Of a stretch of DNA of 64,000 bases, positions 23,737 to 34,355 are shown piece after piece (positions within the stretch are counted from its first letter, which is position 1; each line of letters begins with the position of its first letter). Source of the stretch: Agapanthus africanus (lineage: Eukaryota; Streptophyta; Magnoliopsida; Asparagales; Amaryllidaceae). The DNA lies in contig JASDDO010000024.1 in assembly GCA_030015575.1 (NCBI GenBank), positions 216,214,996-216,278,995 on the forward strand, given 5' to 3'. A program made the translations under genes and the position numbers. Below the pieces are notes generated by a model. It did no database searches. It saw nothing but the letters and a program-made list of their open reading frames with translations, and was not told the origin of the DNA.

Positions 23737-25977
23737 TCAGGCCGGCGGGCGATTTAGCAACTTGGCCAGCTCATCCTTCTTTCGCTGGGCCAAGCCTTCG
23801 TGATTTAATATTGCCAGAAGAGGGGCCTCTGCTTGAGCCTGCTGGGCCTGATATGAAGCAAGCCGACCTTCGAGCTCCTTCTCGGTAGCTTTGTGGGCCT
23901 CGACTCTTTTGCAAGTAAACTCGGGGGCCTTGTCGATGGCCACTACCTCCTTGATTGCCTCTTGATGCACTCGCCAGAGTTCATACGCTTTGTTGGCCTT
24001 GGCGGTAAGATTGGCCTGGAGCTCGTGCAGCGCCTTAGAGGCCAGCTCCCTCTCCGAGAATTTGCGGCCGAGCCTCTTCTCGCATGATACCATGTTTGTC
24101 GCGCATCACTCTATCAGCCCCCGCAAGTCCGCCTTTGCATCCACGACCTCAGAAGAAAGGCGGGAACACTCAAATGCGTGCAAGCAAGCCTCCACCGGCC
24201 GACAAAACTCCACCCAGACTCGCACCACTTCTTCATTGTGGTATGTAGCAAGAAAGGGAAGAGAACTGTTAGCTTCGGCAGCAAACGCTTCGGCTGTGAT
24301 TACACTGCCCGCACGAAGCTCCTCGATCAGGGATGACAAGGAGTCAAGGCTTAATTTCGCCAGACGGTCTGAGGCTCGCAAAGCATAAGGACCGGGCGGC
24401 ATGGCGATGCGCGACTCCAACATTGTGAGAACTGGCAGGGCTGTTCAGATTTATAAAAGATCAGTGAAACTCTTAAGCAAAGGAACAAGTGGGACCATAG
24501 TGAGACGTCACTTACCCACAGCCATGCAATAAGGAGCTGAAGGCTCCCCTGGCCCCTCGAGAATCTCAACCTCGTCATCGGCCTCTAGAACTGTAAAGGA
24601 CGTCAATGTCATTCCGCAAAATAATAACAATGATATGAAAAGATGGTGAACGACACTAACCTTGCCCAGACGAGAGGACGATGCGTTAAGAAGATATCGC
24701 CTGCGGAGCGGCCATCTCCAGCAGACGCTGAAAGGATTTTCGGGGAGACAGATCGGCAATAGATGCCGCCGGTCCGCGCAATTCTGAAAAGACAAAAGAG
24801 TTCAGGTAACAGAAAGATTACTAGCTTAAAATATGGAAGGTTACCTTCGACACTCGTCCCATTCTGAGCTGGGGGAATAGCAGCTTCAACGGCCTCCGCC
24901 GTGACCTCGGGTTCCAACGAAGGGAGGATGGTCCCGACTACCTCCATCCCCGCCTCTGGGCCACCCTTAGGAAGAGCCGGTGGGACGACGACCACCAAAG
25001 GTGCCTCCCCCAAAGGAGCGAGTGCTCCAGGATCAACAACCGCCACAGGAGGCTTGATCGTGAGAAGCGCAGCGTCGTCAACCCCCTCCACATCGAGCAA
25101 TGCTTCATTGGGGGCGTCAACAGGCTTTATCCTCAACAAGCCCGTAGGAACCTCCCCCATCGCTGAAGTCTCTGCACAATTCACGTAAGAATAAATATAC
25201 ATACATGCAGGTGTAAGAAATACGAAGTGCTGCAAAAAAGTATAAAGACATACCAATGCGTAAGGAAGCCTTCAATAGGGCTTCTTCCAGACGGTGTTCT
25301 TTCTCAAGGAGATGTGCCCGTCGGGGTTCGAGGGTGGACTCGTGGCCGCTAGTCCACAGTGAAAGTGCATCCGCAGTATCCTCCGAAGCAGCCTGTTTCA
25401 GGGCCCTTTCTCCCCATTCCTCCAAAGGGCCAATGAATCGCCGCCGGATCCACGAAGGGTCTTCATAAAAGATTATGGCAGGATAGGGCTTCTTCGGAAC
25501 CCTGACGTTCTAAGACTCATCTTTGGAACGTCTTATAGCCTCAGCCAACTGTACGGCTTCATCGGCGGCTGAACCCGGAAAAAGTAGGCCAGCATCTAAT
25601 TCCTGCAGGGCCAACGGTTCATCCTCAAGAATGGGCTCAGACTCTACTAAAGAGTCGAGCAAGTTAATAGCCACCTTCATTCGACGCTTGGACCCAGAAC
25701 CAGTCACCGAGGACGACCGCTTCCTTCCCCGTGGAGCCTTAGCGCGACGCCAGCCCACCTCGCCTTCAACACCCTCATCCCTGACACCCTCGCCCGGTGC
25801 CACAACCGAGGATGACACCGCCATTGTAGATGCAACGGGGGGCGGTGCTGCCGCGGGTGGTGGTGCTGCTACCGGAGCCCATTTACCCCGCGACCGGGTG
25901 CCCAATGGCATACCAGCTGTTGGGGTAAGATCCACCCCCGACTCTCCCGGAATGAGCGCAACACCAGTATCCCTCAA
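23737..25977 (-). CDS. Downstream exons of antisense gene in element B (coiled-coil C-terminal part)
   Basis: Below the plant mobile domain frame, a run of minus-strand frames looks like further exons. 25510-25977 encodes a proline/alanine-rich and basic stretch (RRAKAPRGRKRSSSV) followed by acidic LLDSLVESEP. 25254-25425 encodes an HLLEKEHRLEEALLKASLRI helix. 24841-25171 and about 24700-24783 follow, then 24106-24423, and 23737-24093 encodes a long alpha-helical region (ELEGRLASYQAQQAQAE). Plant-like splice sites separate them: a GTATGT donor at 25253 with a GCAG acceptor at 25172, an 82-nt intron, and a GTAACC donor near 24844. C has matching donors at the first and last of these. Function is unknown; exon ends are approximate. 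Confidence 0.6.
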
Positions 25978-26028
25978 AGGAAAATGACCTGGTGCGCACG
26001 ATCGCAGCGTAGCTCTCGTAGCCGGGGC

Positions 26029-27879
26029 CTAAGCGGGAACGCCATGTCCAAGAAGTACCCTTCTTTCCTCTATAATAATCGGGTTGACCCGATGGAGATA
26101 CCAGCCCATAAACGACCCCACGCATCGGGGCATGTAATCAGCATCGGGGATCATGAACTGGGAGCCGGTGTTCAACCTCACAAAATGATGGGCAGCATCT
26201 CGAACGGCTTTGGGCGAACGAACCGGCGCGACTATGAAAGCCTCAAAAGGGACGCCCTGATCGTAGCCAAGCTGCCGGGCAAAGCGATGCGGATTGTACC
26301 GCATGAAAAGGGCCACGCTATCCTGACGAAATACCAGGTAGCCCGGTCTGATTGCGTATAAATGCGCGGCCTCCCGGGGCCTCAAAGAAGGCACGTTATC
26401 TTTTGACCGGTCCCAAAGTTGCTGAGCTAGACCCGAGGGAAAAGATAAGACCCGATTAGTGAATACCAACCCGCCAGCAGTAGCAAAAGGAGAAATCAAC
26501 GCCCGAATAGCCCCAAATTGAGTCGGGTCAGGGGCAAAAGCATCTACCAATCGCATAAGTCGCGGAAAGGTGTAACCATCATAAAATGCGGGCCTCTGAT
26601 GTATAGCAAAAGCCCCTAACACATGCATCTCGATCAAAGACGTGAAATAATGGAGAGAAAAGTTTACTACATTCACGCCGGGAGTCGAGGTATTAGCCGC
26701 AGCGCCTAACCCGTGATATAGATGCGCCAGTGCCGGGATGCCGATGGCCAACCGCGCCCCCTCGGCGATACAATGAGCCGGGTAGATAACCGAGGCTCTC
26801 ATGAAGCGACGATGCATGGGCACGACGAACCAGCTGAGCCAGACACTGAAAAAGCCCATGAAGAATGTCTCCTCATCTATGCCGGGAGCTGTGATAGATT
26901 CGAAAGATGCCGGTGGAATAATGGGGATGTAGTATTGCGGCGAATCCGATTCCTTAGTCGGCAGCTTCTTCGGGCCAAACCCAAAGGGGTATTTGATGTT
27001 TGCGAACTCCGGAGCTGTCTTCGACAGGGCGCCCTCGTGAAGGAAGTAGGCAATGAAGCTCTTAAAAGTAACGCCCTGCTCCTCAGATTCAGTGAACAAT
27101 CGGTCAAAGATACCTAGCGCCTTGATCAAGCTGGGACGCTTGTGGCGAACGACATTCTCAGCAGACAAGCCGTCAAGCAGTGCAGGCTCGGGCTCAAAGA
27201 TGTACTCGTCAGGAGGCAGCAACTCCTCATACAGTGAACCCCTGATTGGCAATCCCGAGATTTCATAAAATTCTTCCTGAGAGATTGAGACCTCGCGGTC
27301 CCCTAGAATAAAAGTGTTGGTGGGGAGATTCCACTGGTTCAAGAACTCCTTAACCCACCAGACATGCGTAGATTGGTAGTGAAAGAGCGACGCATATATC
27401 GCCTGGTAAAGTCCGACCTTCTGCAGCCGCGCATGATGGACAGAAAGGATGTAGCGGGCCCAGAAAAGGTAGCCCGTGGGGTGTCGAGGGGTGAGCCCTA
27501 TCTTATAGATTTGTCCCCATGGTTGGGCCTCACCCTGGAAAATACGTCGTCCCAGAATATCTATAGCTGGGATCGGATGGTTCGGGATACCGGTTGTCGA
27601 AGGCTCGACCCACCCCATTGGATTCCATTTTGGCATCTCCACAGCGAAGACCGTCCTCGGAGAATCCATCGGCAAGAACGGAAAGGTGCGCTCTGTCGGC
27701 ACTTCGCAGAGGAAACTCCGGCGACCCCGGACGATATGGCTGTACCAAGTTCCCCATAGAAGTAAGATAGTGCAGTTCGGGTCATGCGCCCTGATCATTG
27801 CCGTCACTTCCTCATCAGATGGTGGCTGAGGAAAAGCGGCCTCCGAGCGAGTAAAAGGAAAATACGGAACGGAAGTCAT
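26029..27879 (-). CDS. Antisense plant mobile domain (PMD) protein, main reading frame
   Basis: An open 616-residue frame lies antisense to the retroelement, between pol and the 3' LTR. Residues about 125-210 read FWARYILSVHHARLQKVGLY, then WVKEFLNQWNLP, FILGDREVSISQEEFYEISG and LPIRGSLYEE. This is the plant mobile domain pattern (aminotransferase-like PMD) shared by transposable elements and host MAIN/MAIL1-type proteins. Residues 330-560 hold conserved blocks also found in C (NFSLHYFTSLIEMHVLGAFA, YNPHRFARQLGYDQG). The start at 27879 directly follows a TTTCAG acceptor, and C has the same arrangement. Antisense frames are known in Tat elements. The role is unknown; a nucleic-acid or chromatin function is only a guess. 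Confidence 0.8.
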   Translation of the reverse strand: MTSVPYFPFTRSEAAFPQPPSDEEVTAMIRAHDPNCTILLLWGTWYSHIVRGRRSFLCEVPTERTFPFLPMDSPRTVFAVEMPKWNPMGWVEPSTTGIPNHPIPAIDILGRRIFQGEAQPWGQIYKIGLTPRHPTGYLFWARYILSVHHARLQKVGLYQAIYASLFHYQSTHVWWVKEFLNQWNLPTNTFILGDREVSISQEEFYEISGLPIRGSLYEELLPPDEYIFEPEPALLDGLSAENVVRHKRPSLIKALGIFDRLFTESEEQGVTFKSFIAYFLHEGALSKTAPEFANIKYPFGFGPKKLPTKESDSPQYYIPIIPPASFESITAPGIDEETFFMGFFSVWLSWFVVPMHRRFMRASVIYPAHCIAEGARLAIGIPALAHLYHGLGAAANTSTPGVNVVNFSLHYFTSLIEMHVLGAFAIHQRPAFYDGYTFPRLMRLVDAFAPDPTQFGAIRALISPFATAGGLVFTNRVLSFPSGLAQQLWDRSKDNVPSLRPREAAHLYAIRPGYLVFRQDSVALFMRYNPHRFARQLGYDQGVPFEAFIVAPVRSPKAVRDAAHHFVRLNTGSQFMIPDADYMPRCVGSFMGWYLHRVNPIIIEERRVLLGHGVPA

Positions 27880-27884
27880 CGCAC

Positions 27885-28750
27885 CTGAAATAAAGTAAGT
27901 GGAAAACTGTTAAAGTGAGGCCGACAATGTGTGTGTGTGTGTGTGTGTGTGTATAAAGACAGTGGAAGAAAGCGACAGAGGACTTGTTTGGTGGGACCAT
28001 TAGTTACAAAACATGAGGGTCCCACGAAATCAAGATGGCGGCTGGCTAATGATAAGGCACAACAATTATAATGAGACAAACGGAATATTCTCATTAAATA
28101 AGCAGTGGGTTTCAAGTGACCCTACACATTCCCCTAAAAGACAGATCCATTTTGGACTCTGTGTTAAATCAAACAGAATCAGGAGAATTAAATTCCCAAA
28201 GACCAACAGTGCAAATTTCTTCTGGATTGTGAAGAAGATGACTCAGGGCAAGAAAACCCATGAAGTTCTCTAGGAAGAACTTAGTTCTTTATAGGAATTA
28301 AATTCCTTTTTGAAAAAGGGAATTAAATTCCTTTTTGAAAATTTTGCTCCAGAGCCAGAGCTCCTTGGGGGTAGAATCAAATTCCATGGAAAACAACCGA
28401 CATCATCATCTCCCTAAAAGATCAGATGAACCCTAAAAGTTCTACTGTTTGAAGATTAAATAGTTTTATATTTCTGTTGAAGAACTTGAAGAAAAACTGG
28501 ATTCATGTTAAAAGGGTGAAACCCTTGATGTGGATTTAAAATCCAGAGAGTTTTTTAAAAAAAGAATGGAGGTTCTGCGATCGTTCAACATCATTACCTG
28601 AAAGAAAGAGACTTTCTTAAGCAGAGTTAAACTCTGAAAAATTTTCAAGGCAGAGAACTAAGCTCTGGAAAAAGAGAATTAAATTCTCAAAAGAAGAAAG
28701 TTCTCAAAGGAGGAAGATGAGAAAAGTGGAGGCTCTTCTGAAAGGACATT
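27885..28750 (-). other. Leader region of antisense gene in element B
   Basis: No believable coding frame is present. It contains many palindromes of the GGAATTAAATTCC and GGATTTAAAATCC type. The TTTCAG just before the start codon at 27879 suggests that an intron lies in this leader. C has a homologous segment at 45617-46370. Confidence 0.55.
27929..27952 (+). repeat. (TG)n microsatellite
   Basis: Twelve TG units lie about 50 bases upstream (minus strand) of the antisense start codon, within the inferred leader or intron. Confidence 0.95.
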
Positions 28751-28762
28751 GGCATTTATAGG
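28751..28762 (-). promoter_or_regulatory. Putative TATA box of antisense gene in element B
   Basis: The minus strand reads CCTATAAATGCC, about 118 bases from the start of the 3' LTR. C has TCTTATAAAAGAG at the same distance (about 117 bases). This supports an antisense promoter inside the element. Confidence 0.6.
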
Positions 28763-28825
28763 ATGGGATGGAAAACGTTTCATCTACCCTGCTCTCAAGG
28801 CAGATCCGACGGTCACAAAAGTGAC

Positions 28826-28863
28826 AGCGTTGCACTCACGTGCAGACACGTGAGAGCAACGCT
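28826..28863. promoter_or_regulatory. 38-bp inverted repeat with two G-boxes
   Basis: Arms AGCGTTGCACTCACGTG and CACGTGAGAGCAACGCT (17 bases, one mismatch) flank a 4-base spacer. It lies between the antisense TATA box and the polypurine tract. The same structure is in C at 46445-46483. CACGTG is the classic G-box for plant bZIP and bHLH factors. Confidence 0.75.
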
Positions 28864-28874
28864 GTGGAGGCATT
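28861..28874 (+). other. Polypurine tract of element B
   Basis: GCTGTGGAGGCATT directly precedes the 3' LTR. It is weak as a purine tract, but C has GCTGGGGGGAATT in the same place, so the position is right for plus-strand priming. Confidence 0.6.
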
Positions 28875-31800
28875 TGTTTCCTGATTAAAAAATTAGGAAA
28901 AAAGTTTCAGAAGAAGCATCACGTGCACACACGTGATCAGTGGTCACGTGTTGGCACATGATGGTAAAGCAGCGGCAAAGAACAGAGCAAAGAAGAGGAG
29001 TCCATTAGGAGGGGTCACGTGCTTACACGTGACCGGTGGTCGCGTGCTCACACGTGACCAAAGGTCGCGTGACAACACGTGACTGGCTTTAAAAGCCTTA
29101 CTGTTTAACAGAATTAAATTCTAAAAAAGATCATTTAAATCTTTCCAAAATAGAGAAGAATTATGTAAAAACGTTGGATTAAGAATCCGAGGGTGATTAA
29201 ATATCACCAATTTATGGAAAAATCTTAGACAAGGAAAGATTTCCCCCAAATCTCACCGAAAATAACAAACATAATATCTTTGGATTTAAAATCCAACGGT
29301 GAATAAAATTCATTGTGTGATCTAAAGGATCATATTAATCAATTAAAATCTTTTAATGAAAGATTCACAAAACAAATTGATTCTTTTCTTTCTCCTATAA
29401 ATAAGAGCCAAGAAGAGAAGAGGAGGGACCTTTTTGGGGGGGAGAGAAAAACGGAGAAAGCCTTGGAATCTTAAAAATTCAGAGAGAAAAGAAAGAAGAA
29501 TTTGATTCTCTACAAAAAAAAAACCCTAGGTAAGAAAAAAGGGGGTAAAGGCTTCAAAATGAGAATTTAATTCTCAATCCAAGAGTTTAACTCTTATATA
29601 AAAAGAAAAGAACTTAGTTTTTTCTCTGGTGGAAGACCTGCAAAGTGCACATCTCCCCATAGGTTGAGAATTTAATTCTCATCAGGTCGAGATCCTGCCA
29701 TGCAGATCTAAAACATAGAGGAGGAATTGAGTTTTGAGAATTTAATTCTCACAAAGTTATAAGAATTTAATTCCTCCAAGATAAAATTAGGGTTTAACCT
29801 TATCTGAGAATTTAATTCTCCAAAATTATAGGAATTTAATTCCATCAAAATGGACAGAACTAGGGTTTAACCCTAATTGAGAATTTGATTCTCTCAAACT
29901 CACACGGATTTGATTCCCTTTAAAATAAAATTAGGGTTTCACCCTATATTAGAACTTGTTTCTTTACATATATGAGAATCTAATTCCTACAGAAAGAAAA
30001 TTAGGGTTTAACCCTACCTAAGAATATAATTCTTCGAAAATAGGAATTTAATTCCTCCAAAGTTATAGCTAGAGTTTAACCCTATGAAGAATTTAATTTT
30101 TAAAAAGACAAAAAGATCTTTAAACAGGAAAGAACCAGGGTCACGTGTCCCCACGTGACCCCTGTAAAAGATCCACAGAATAGAAGCTCTGGGCGCCCTC
30201 ACGTGTCACCACGTGACCCCTGATGAATATTCTAATAAATCAAGCCATGAGCACCCATCACGTGCCCACACGTGATGTCTATGAGAATTAAAGGTGTTAA
30301 ACACTTATCTGCAGAACAAAATGAAGGGGATCTGGCCCCACTTTTTGATGCCATCACGTGCTCCCACGTGATCCCCCCTCTGTTAATGTTTAACACTAAT
30401 CTGATAATTTTGTCGCCAGTGTTTAATACTGTTATCTGTTAGTGTTTAACACTAATTTGAGAATTACAATTTTTAGTGTTTAACACTAATTTGATAATCT
30501 TATTTCCAGTGTTCGACACTGTTGGTTTTTAGTGTTTAACACTAGTTTTAGCCCAATTGGCTAATTTTCTAGAGGCAAAGCCTCCCCTTCAATGGACCAA
30601 CAGAGGACCAATATTCCAAACATGATTGGACTTAGCCCAAGAAGGCCATAAGTCCTCAATTCAGACTTAACTGAGCCAATGGGCTCATAATATAATTAAT
30701 TGATCTTGGTTCCAAATTGGGCTACAGATCATTTAATCTACCTTGGTTCAAGGGTACATCTCTTCACTCCTTTGATATTTGTCGTTATAATTCCTCAACG
30801 TCTTCAAGGAGGTGACGGGTCCCAACAACCATACATTTCACGGACTGTGGGGTCCTTAAACTCATGGACTATGATGTCCTTAACCTAGACCGGGATGTCT
30901 TAAAACTAATAACGGACTGTGGGGTCCTTAAACTCATGGACTATGACGTCCTTAATCTTGACCGGGATGTCTTAAAACTAACAACGGACTGTGGGGTCCT
31001 TAAACTCATGGACTATGACATCCTTAACCTTGACCGGGATGTCTTAAAACTAACAACGGACTGTGGGGTCATTAAACTCATGGACTATGACGTCATTAAC
31101 CTTGACCGTGATGTCTTAAAACTAACAACGAACTGCGGGGGTCCTTAAACTCATGGACTATGATTTTCTTAACCTTGACCGGAATGTCTTAAAACTAACA
31201 ACGGACTATGACGTCCTTAACCTTGACCATGATTTCTTAAAACTAATGCCGGACTATGGAGTCCTTAAATCCACGTTCTATGATGTCCTTAACCTTGACC
31301 GCAATGTCTTAAAACTAACATTGGACTGCAATGTCCTTAAACTACCTATCGACCGCAATGTCACTAAACTAAACAATTGAGCCCTCCCAATTGCTCTCTT
31401 GTCGGATCTAAATGATCCCGTTAAGTCGATCTTAGTCTAAAATGAGACTAACGTATCTTTAACAAACGTTTAAGTTGATCTTAGTCTCAAATGAGGCTAA
31501 CGTATCCTTAAACCCAAACCCCCAAACCCAAATCTAAGATAATACGGATTTGGACTAGTCCACGCCCTACGGGAGACAACATAACTTAGTCTCCGTATAC
31601 AATCCACGGGCAACCAAACACTAAACAAACACCCACGACACGAAGTGACCATCTGGAGAAGGAGAAAGTTGTTACCGCGATGCGGTAGCGTAATTAACTG
31701 CAGGGGATTGCGCCTGCAGGGAAGAGCGTCCCCACAATCAAAAACCCCTCAAGCGAGGGGCAATCTGACGAAGTCTGCTACGTCGGACGCATCCGTTTAA

Positions 31801-31927
31801 ACCTTCGATATACGGTGCCATAAATCAACTTAGCATTTTCAGAGAGGTGGACGGATAGTACCAATTAGCATCTGCCCTGAATCTCAGGCAAGACGTCTCC
31901 CGTCGCGCCGTCTTTCGAAGGGGAACA
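28875..31927 (+). repeat. 3' LTR of element B (3053 bp)
   Basis: It begins TGTTTCCTGATT and ends GGGGAACA. It matches 8976-12122 along its whole length, including the TATA box (about 29395), the palindrome fields (29560-30100, 30380-30545) and a shorter 72-bp array (30840-31375). The array has fewer units than in the 5' LTR, which explains most of the length difference. No gene is seen. Confidence 0.95.
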
Positions 31928-31932
31928 CTTCA

Positions 31933-32844
31933 TCTCTCAATCCTTCCCCAAATCTAACCCTAACAAGCGAGGAGACTACTCACTCATTAGGGACTTAAAA
32001 AAAACATGTTCTAACTATCTAACTAGGGCAGAGAATAAAATCTAAACTAGGGCAAAAAGGAAAATTATACTGGGGCAGATAATAAAATTAACTAGGACAA
32101 GAATAGAAAACTTACTCTAATTTGATGCACTCTTCATTCTTTACAGAAATTTACAGATCTGAATTTTGATAAAATGAAATAAAGAACAAGAAGAGGCATG
32201 CTCCAAAAAGAGTATTAGGGTTTCTATTTATAGATCATAGAAACCCTAGGGTTACAATTGACTCACATCTGCAATTACAAGTATACCCCTAAGAAGACTA
32301 GTCAACGCGCCGCCATGCCGTTACATTTCCCATCGGCACGGGCGACGCACGGATTTTTGCACCGACACGGGTTCCTTATGGCCGCGGAACCGCGGCCAGA
32401 ACCCCTGTTTGGCCGCGGAACCGCGGCCATATAAGGAGCTTGTTGGCTGATTCTTCTTGTGTTGCTTCAGGTTGCTTTTAGAATCTGTTTTCTTCACTTT
32501 GTTCTTCAGAATATTTTCTAGTTCTTTTCCAGATCTCCACAGTGAACAAAATCGTGGACTTTTACCGCTTGCTTCGTGTCGAAGTCTTGAACCTTGCACT
32601 GCCTTTGTTCTTTGTGAACTTGTTTGTTGATCTTCGTTTAGTCTTCAAAATGTAGGTATGATCAAGATCTTTCCGTTTGTTGGTCGCAGTCTCTCTTTTG
32701 TATCGTCTTTTCATTGTTTTCACTGTTTTTGTTCCGAGAACCTGTAACCTGCAACTATGTAGCAGACATGGATCAAAAGTACCTGTTTATTTGTAAAATG
32801 AATATGAATGGGGAATAAAATAATGCAAAATTATGGTATGAACA
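31933..32844 (-). repeat. 3' LTR of element E, second piece
   Basis: It resumes at TCTCTCAATCCTTCCCC after the B target duplication and ends GGTATGAACA. It matches 38021-38930. A minus-strand TATA (CTATAAATAG) is at 32224-32233, and two CG-rich palindromes lie at 32380-32397 and 32411-32428. The minus-strand frame at 32321-32599 is LTR sequence and recurs at 38407-38685. Confidence 0.95.
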
Positions 32845-34355
32845 AATACCCCCAAACTTATCTTTTGCTCGTCCTCGAGCAAACCTAGTTTTATTCTCGA
32901 AAAAGACCTAGCCTCACTTTCGCAGGGAAACACGATTGCACTGAGCTCATGTAACAAGCCGTTAAACCTCTAGGTGTCCCTAGTAGAAGGAGTGTTGTCT
33001 CCTGAGGGTTTTCAGCGGATACTACCCACAAAATCCTATCAATTCGGCTTATTAACTTTTATTTTCCAATTGGGTTTTCTAACAAGAAACTCTATTATCG
33101 TCGACTTAGAAATTATCCACTCGTATTCTTCACGCTTCCTTATCATTTAACTTAAGATTATATATATTCTTGTGAATTTACTTAGCTTTTGGCATCTTTT
33201 AAGTTTTCCTTCTAGGGTTCTATCACAACTTTGGAATTTTTATCATCTCTATTAAAGATATAAGTCTTATTCTTCATCTAAACCCCAATCACATACTCCT
33301 ACGTGTGTGTGTGTATATCACCCCTACACTTGGAAATTCAAATGAAGCTATTATACTCTTATCCATTATCCAAAGTACTTTTCAATTGGTGAATTTTTAG
33401 ATTAAATTGCTCACACATTCTTCATGCGACCGTTAATACTTCTTGAGGTACCAACGACCGATTACAAAATGTGTTTGCACATTAAGGCGTAATTCCTCGT
33501 CTTGTAACACCTAAGGGTTTAGCAGTGACACCCAAACCAGTTGGTCTAAGGCACTAGGTGATAAAACGCCCTCGCTAAATATTTTTTCTATTTATGCATC
33601 CTTAAGTAATTACAAAACCAGTGTTCATTTTTTTATCTCTTTATTCGCACTTGTATTTTTATTTTATTTTCCTTCATACTAAGGACTTTAGACAAGAGCA
33701 TTTCAAGGCCTTCTCTACTATTCCAAGTTTCAAGGTTCGTATTTGTGCAATTTGTAGGGTATATATTTTCAGAATTTAGACTTAAGCTTATGAATTATTT
33801 TTCAAACTTATACTTTAATAAAGATATCAATATTTTTCCCTTGTTTTAATTTAGCCCAAGAAGTGAACTCAAAATTTGCCTATTTCTAAATAAACTACAA
33901 AGATATATACTTTCTACCGTTAAATTTTTAAGAAAGGTTAATTTTAGGATTTTTAATTTACTAAGTCTAAGATCTAGTTATTCCTAGCTAGTTAACATTT
34001 TTGTCAAACTCAAGTCAATTACGGCCAAAATTGAATTTTTCAATTTTTATAATTTTTGAAATTTTTCAATTTTTATGGATTTTAAAATAAGTATGCAAAT
34101 GCAAAGATGTACATATGAATGCGAAGGAAGAAAGCTTACCAAGCATACCCCCAAACTTAAACTTGACAGTGTCCTCACTGTCAGGCTATACCAAGATGGT
34201 CAAAATTGCCGGCACTCCCCTGCTTATTTATTTATATTTTTTTTTATAATTTTTATAATTTTTATGGTTTTTTTTAAAAAAATAAAAAAAAACAAAATAT
34301 ATACAAAAAGGTCCCCCCAAACTTAAGTGAGACAGTGTTTCCACTTTCTTAAGCG
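32845..34355 (-). other. 3' non-coding internal region of element E with polypurine tract
   Basis: Directly beside the LTR the minus strand reads TAAGTTTGGGGGTATT, an Athila-type polypurine tract (32845-32860). The next 450 bases align with the equivalent region of G at 63559-64000, including CCGTTAAACCTCTAGGTGTC and GTTGTCTCCTGAGGGTTTTC. The rest is AT-rich. I see no gene in it. Confidence 0.8.

Larger units (their letters stand above)
8976..31927 (+). mobile_element. Element B, complete 22.95-kb Tat-like Ty3/gypsy retrotransposon
   Basis: B is bounded by TGTTCCC and GGGAACA ends and by the 5-bp target duplication CTTCA (8971-8975 and 31928-31932). Parts in order: 5' LTR 8976-12122, primer site 12128-12146, gag from 12272, pol to 20135, a 3.5-kb repeat-rich spacer, an antisense plant mobile domain gene 23737-27879, polypurine tract, and 3' LTR 28875-31927. 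All structural parts except an unbroken gag-pol are present; gag-pol carries roughly ten or more breaks. LTRs differ by several percent by eye. It sits inside the 3' LTR of E, so it is younger than E. Confidence 0.95.

Noticed and set aside
24901-25987. Plus-strand frames rich in Ser, Ala and Pro (24901-25188, 25523-25987)
   Set aside because: They are shadows of the low-complexity antisense exons and are not kept in C.
26722-27117. 131-residue plus-strand frame
   Set aside because: It is the shadow of the antisense plant mobile domain frame; the minus strand carries the recognisable protein.
26029-27879. Antisense gene as an independent host MAIN/MAIL-like gene hit by retroelements
   Set aside because: C carries the same gene at the same place relative to its polypurine tract and LTR, so it belongs to the element family.
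32321-32599. 92-residue minus-strand frame, repeated at 38407-38685
   Set aside because: Both copies lie in the two LTRs of E; the repetition follows from the LTR pair, not from a gene family.
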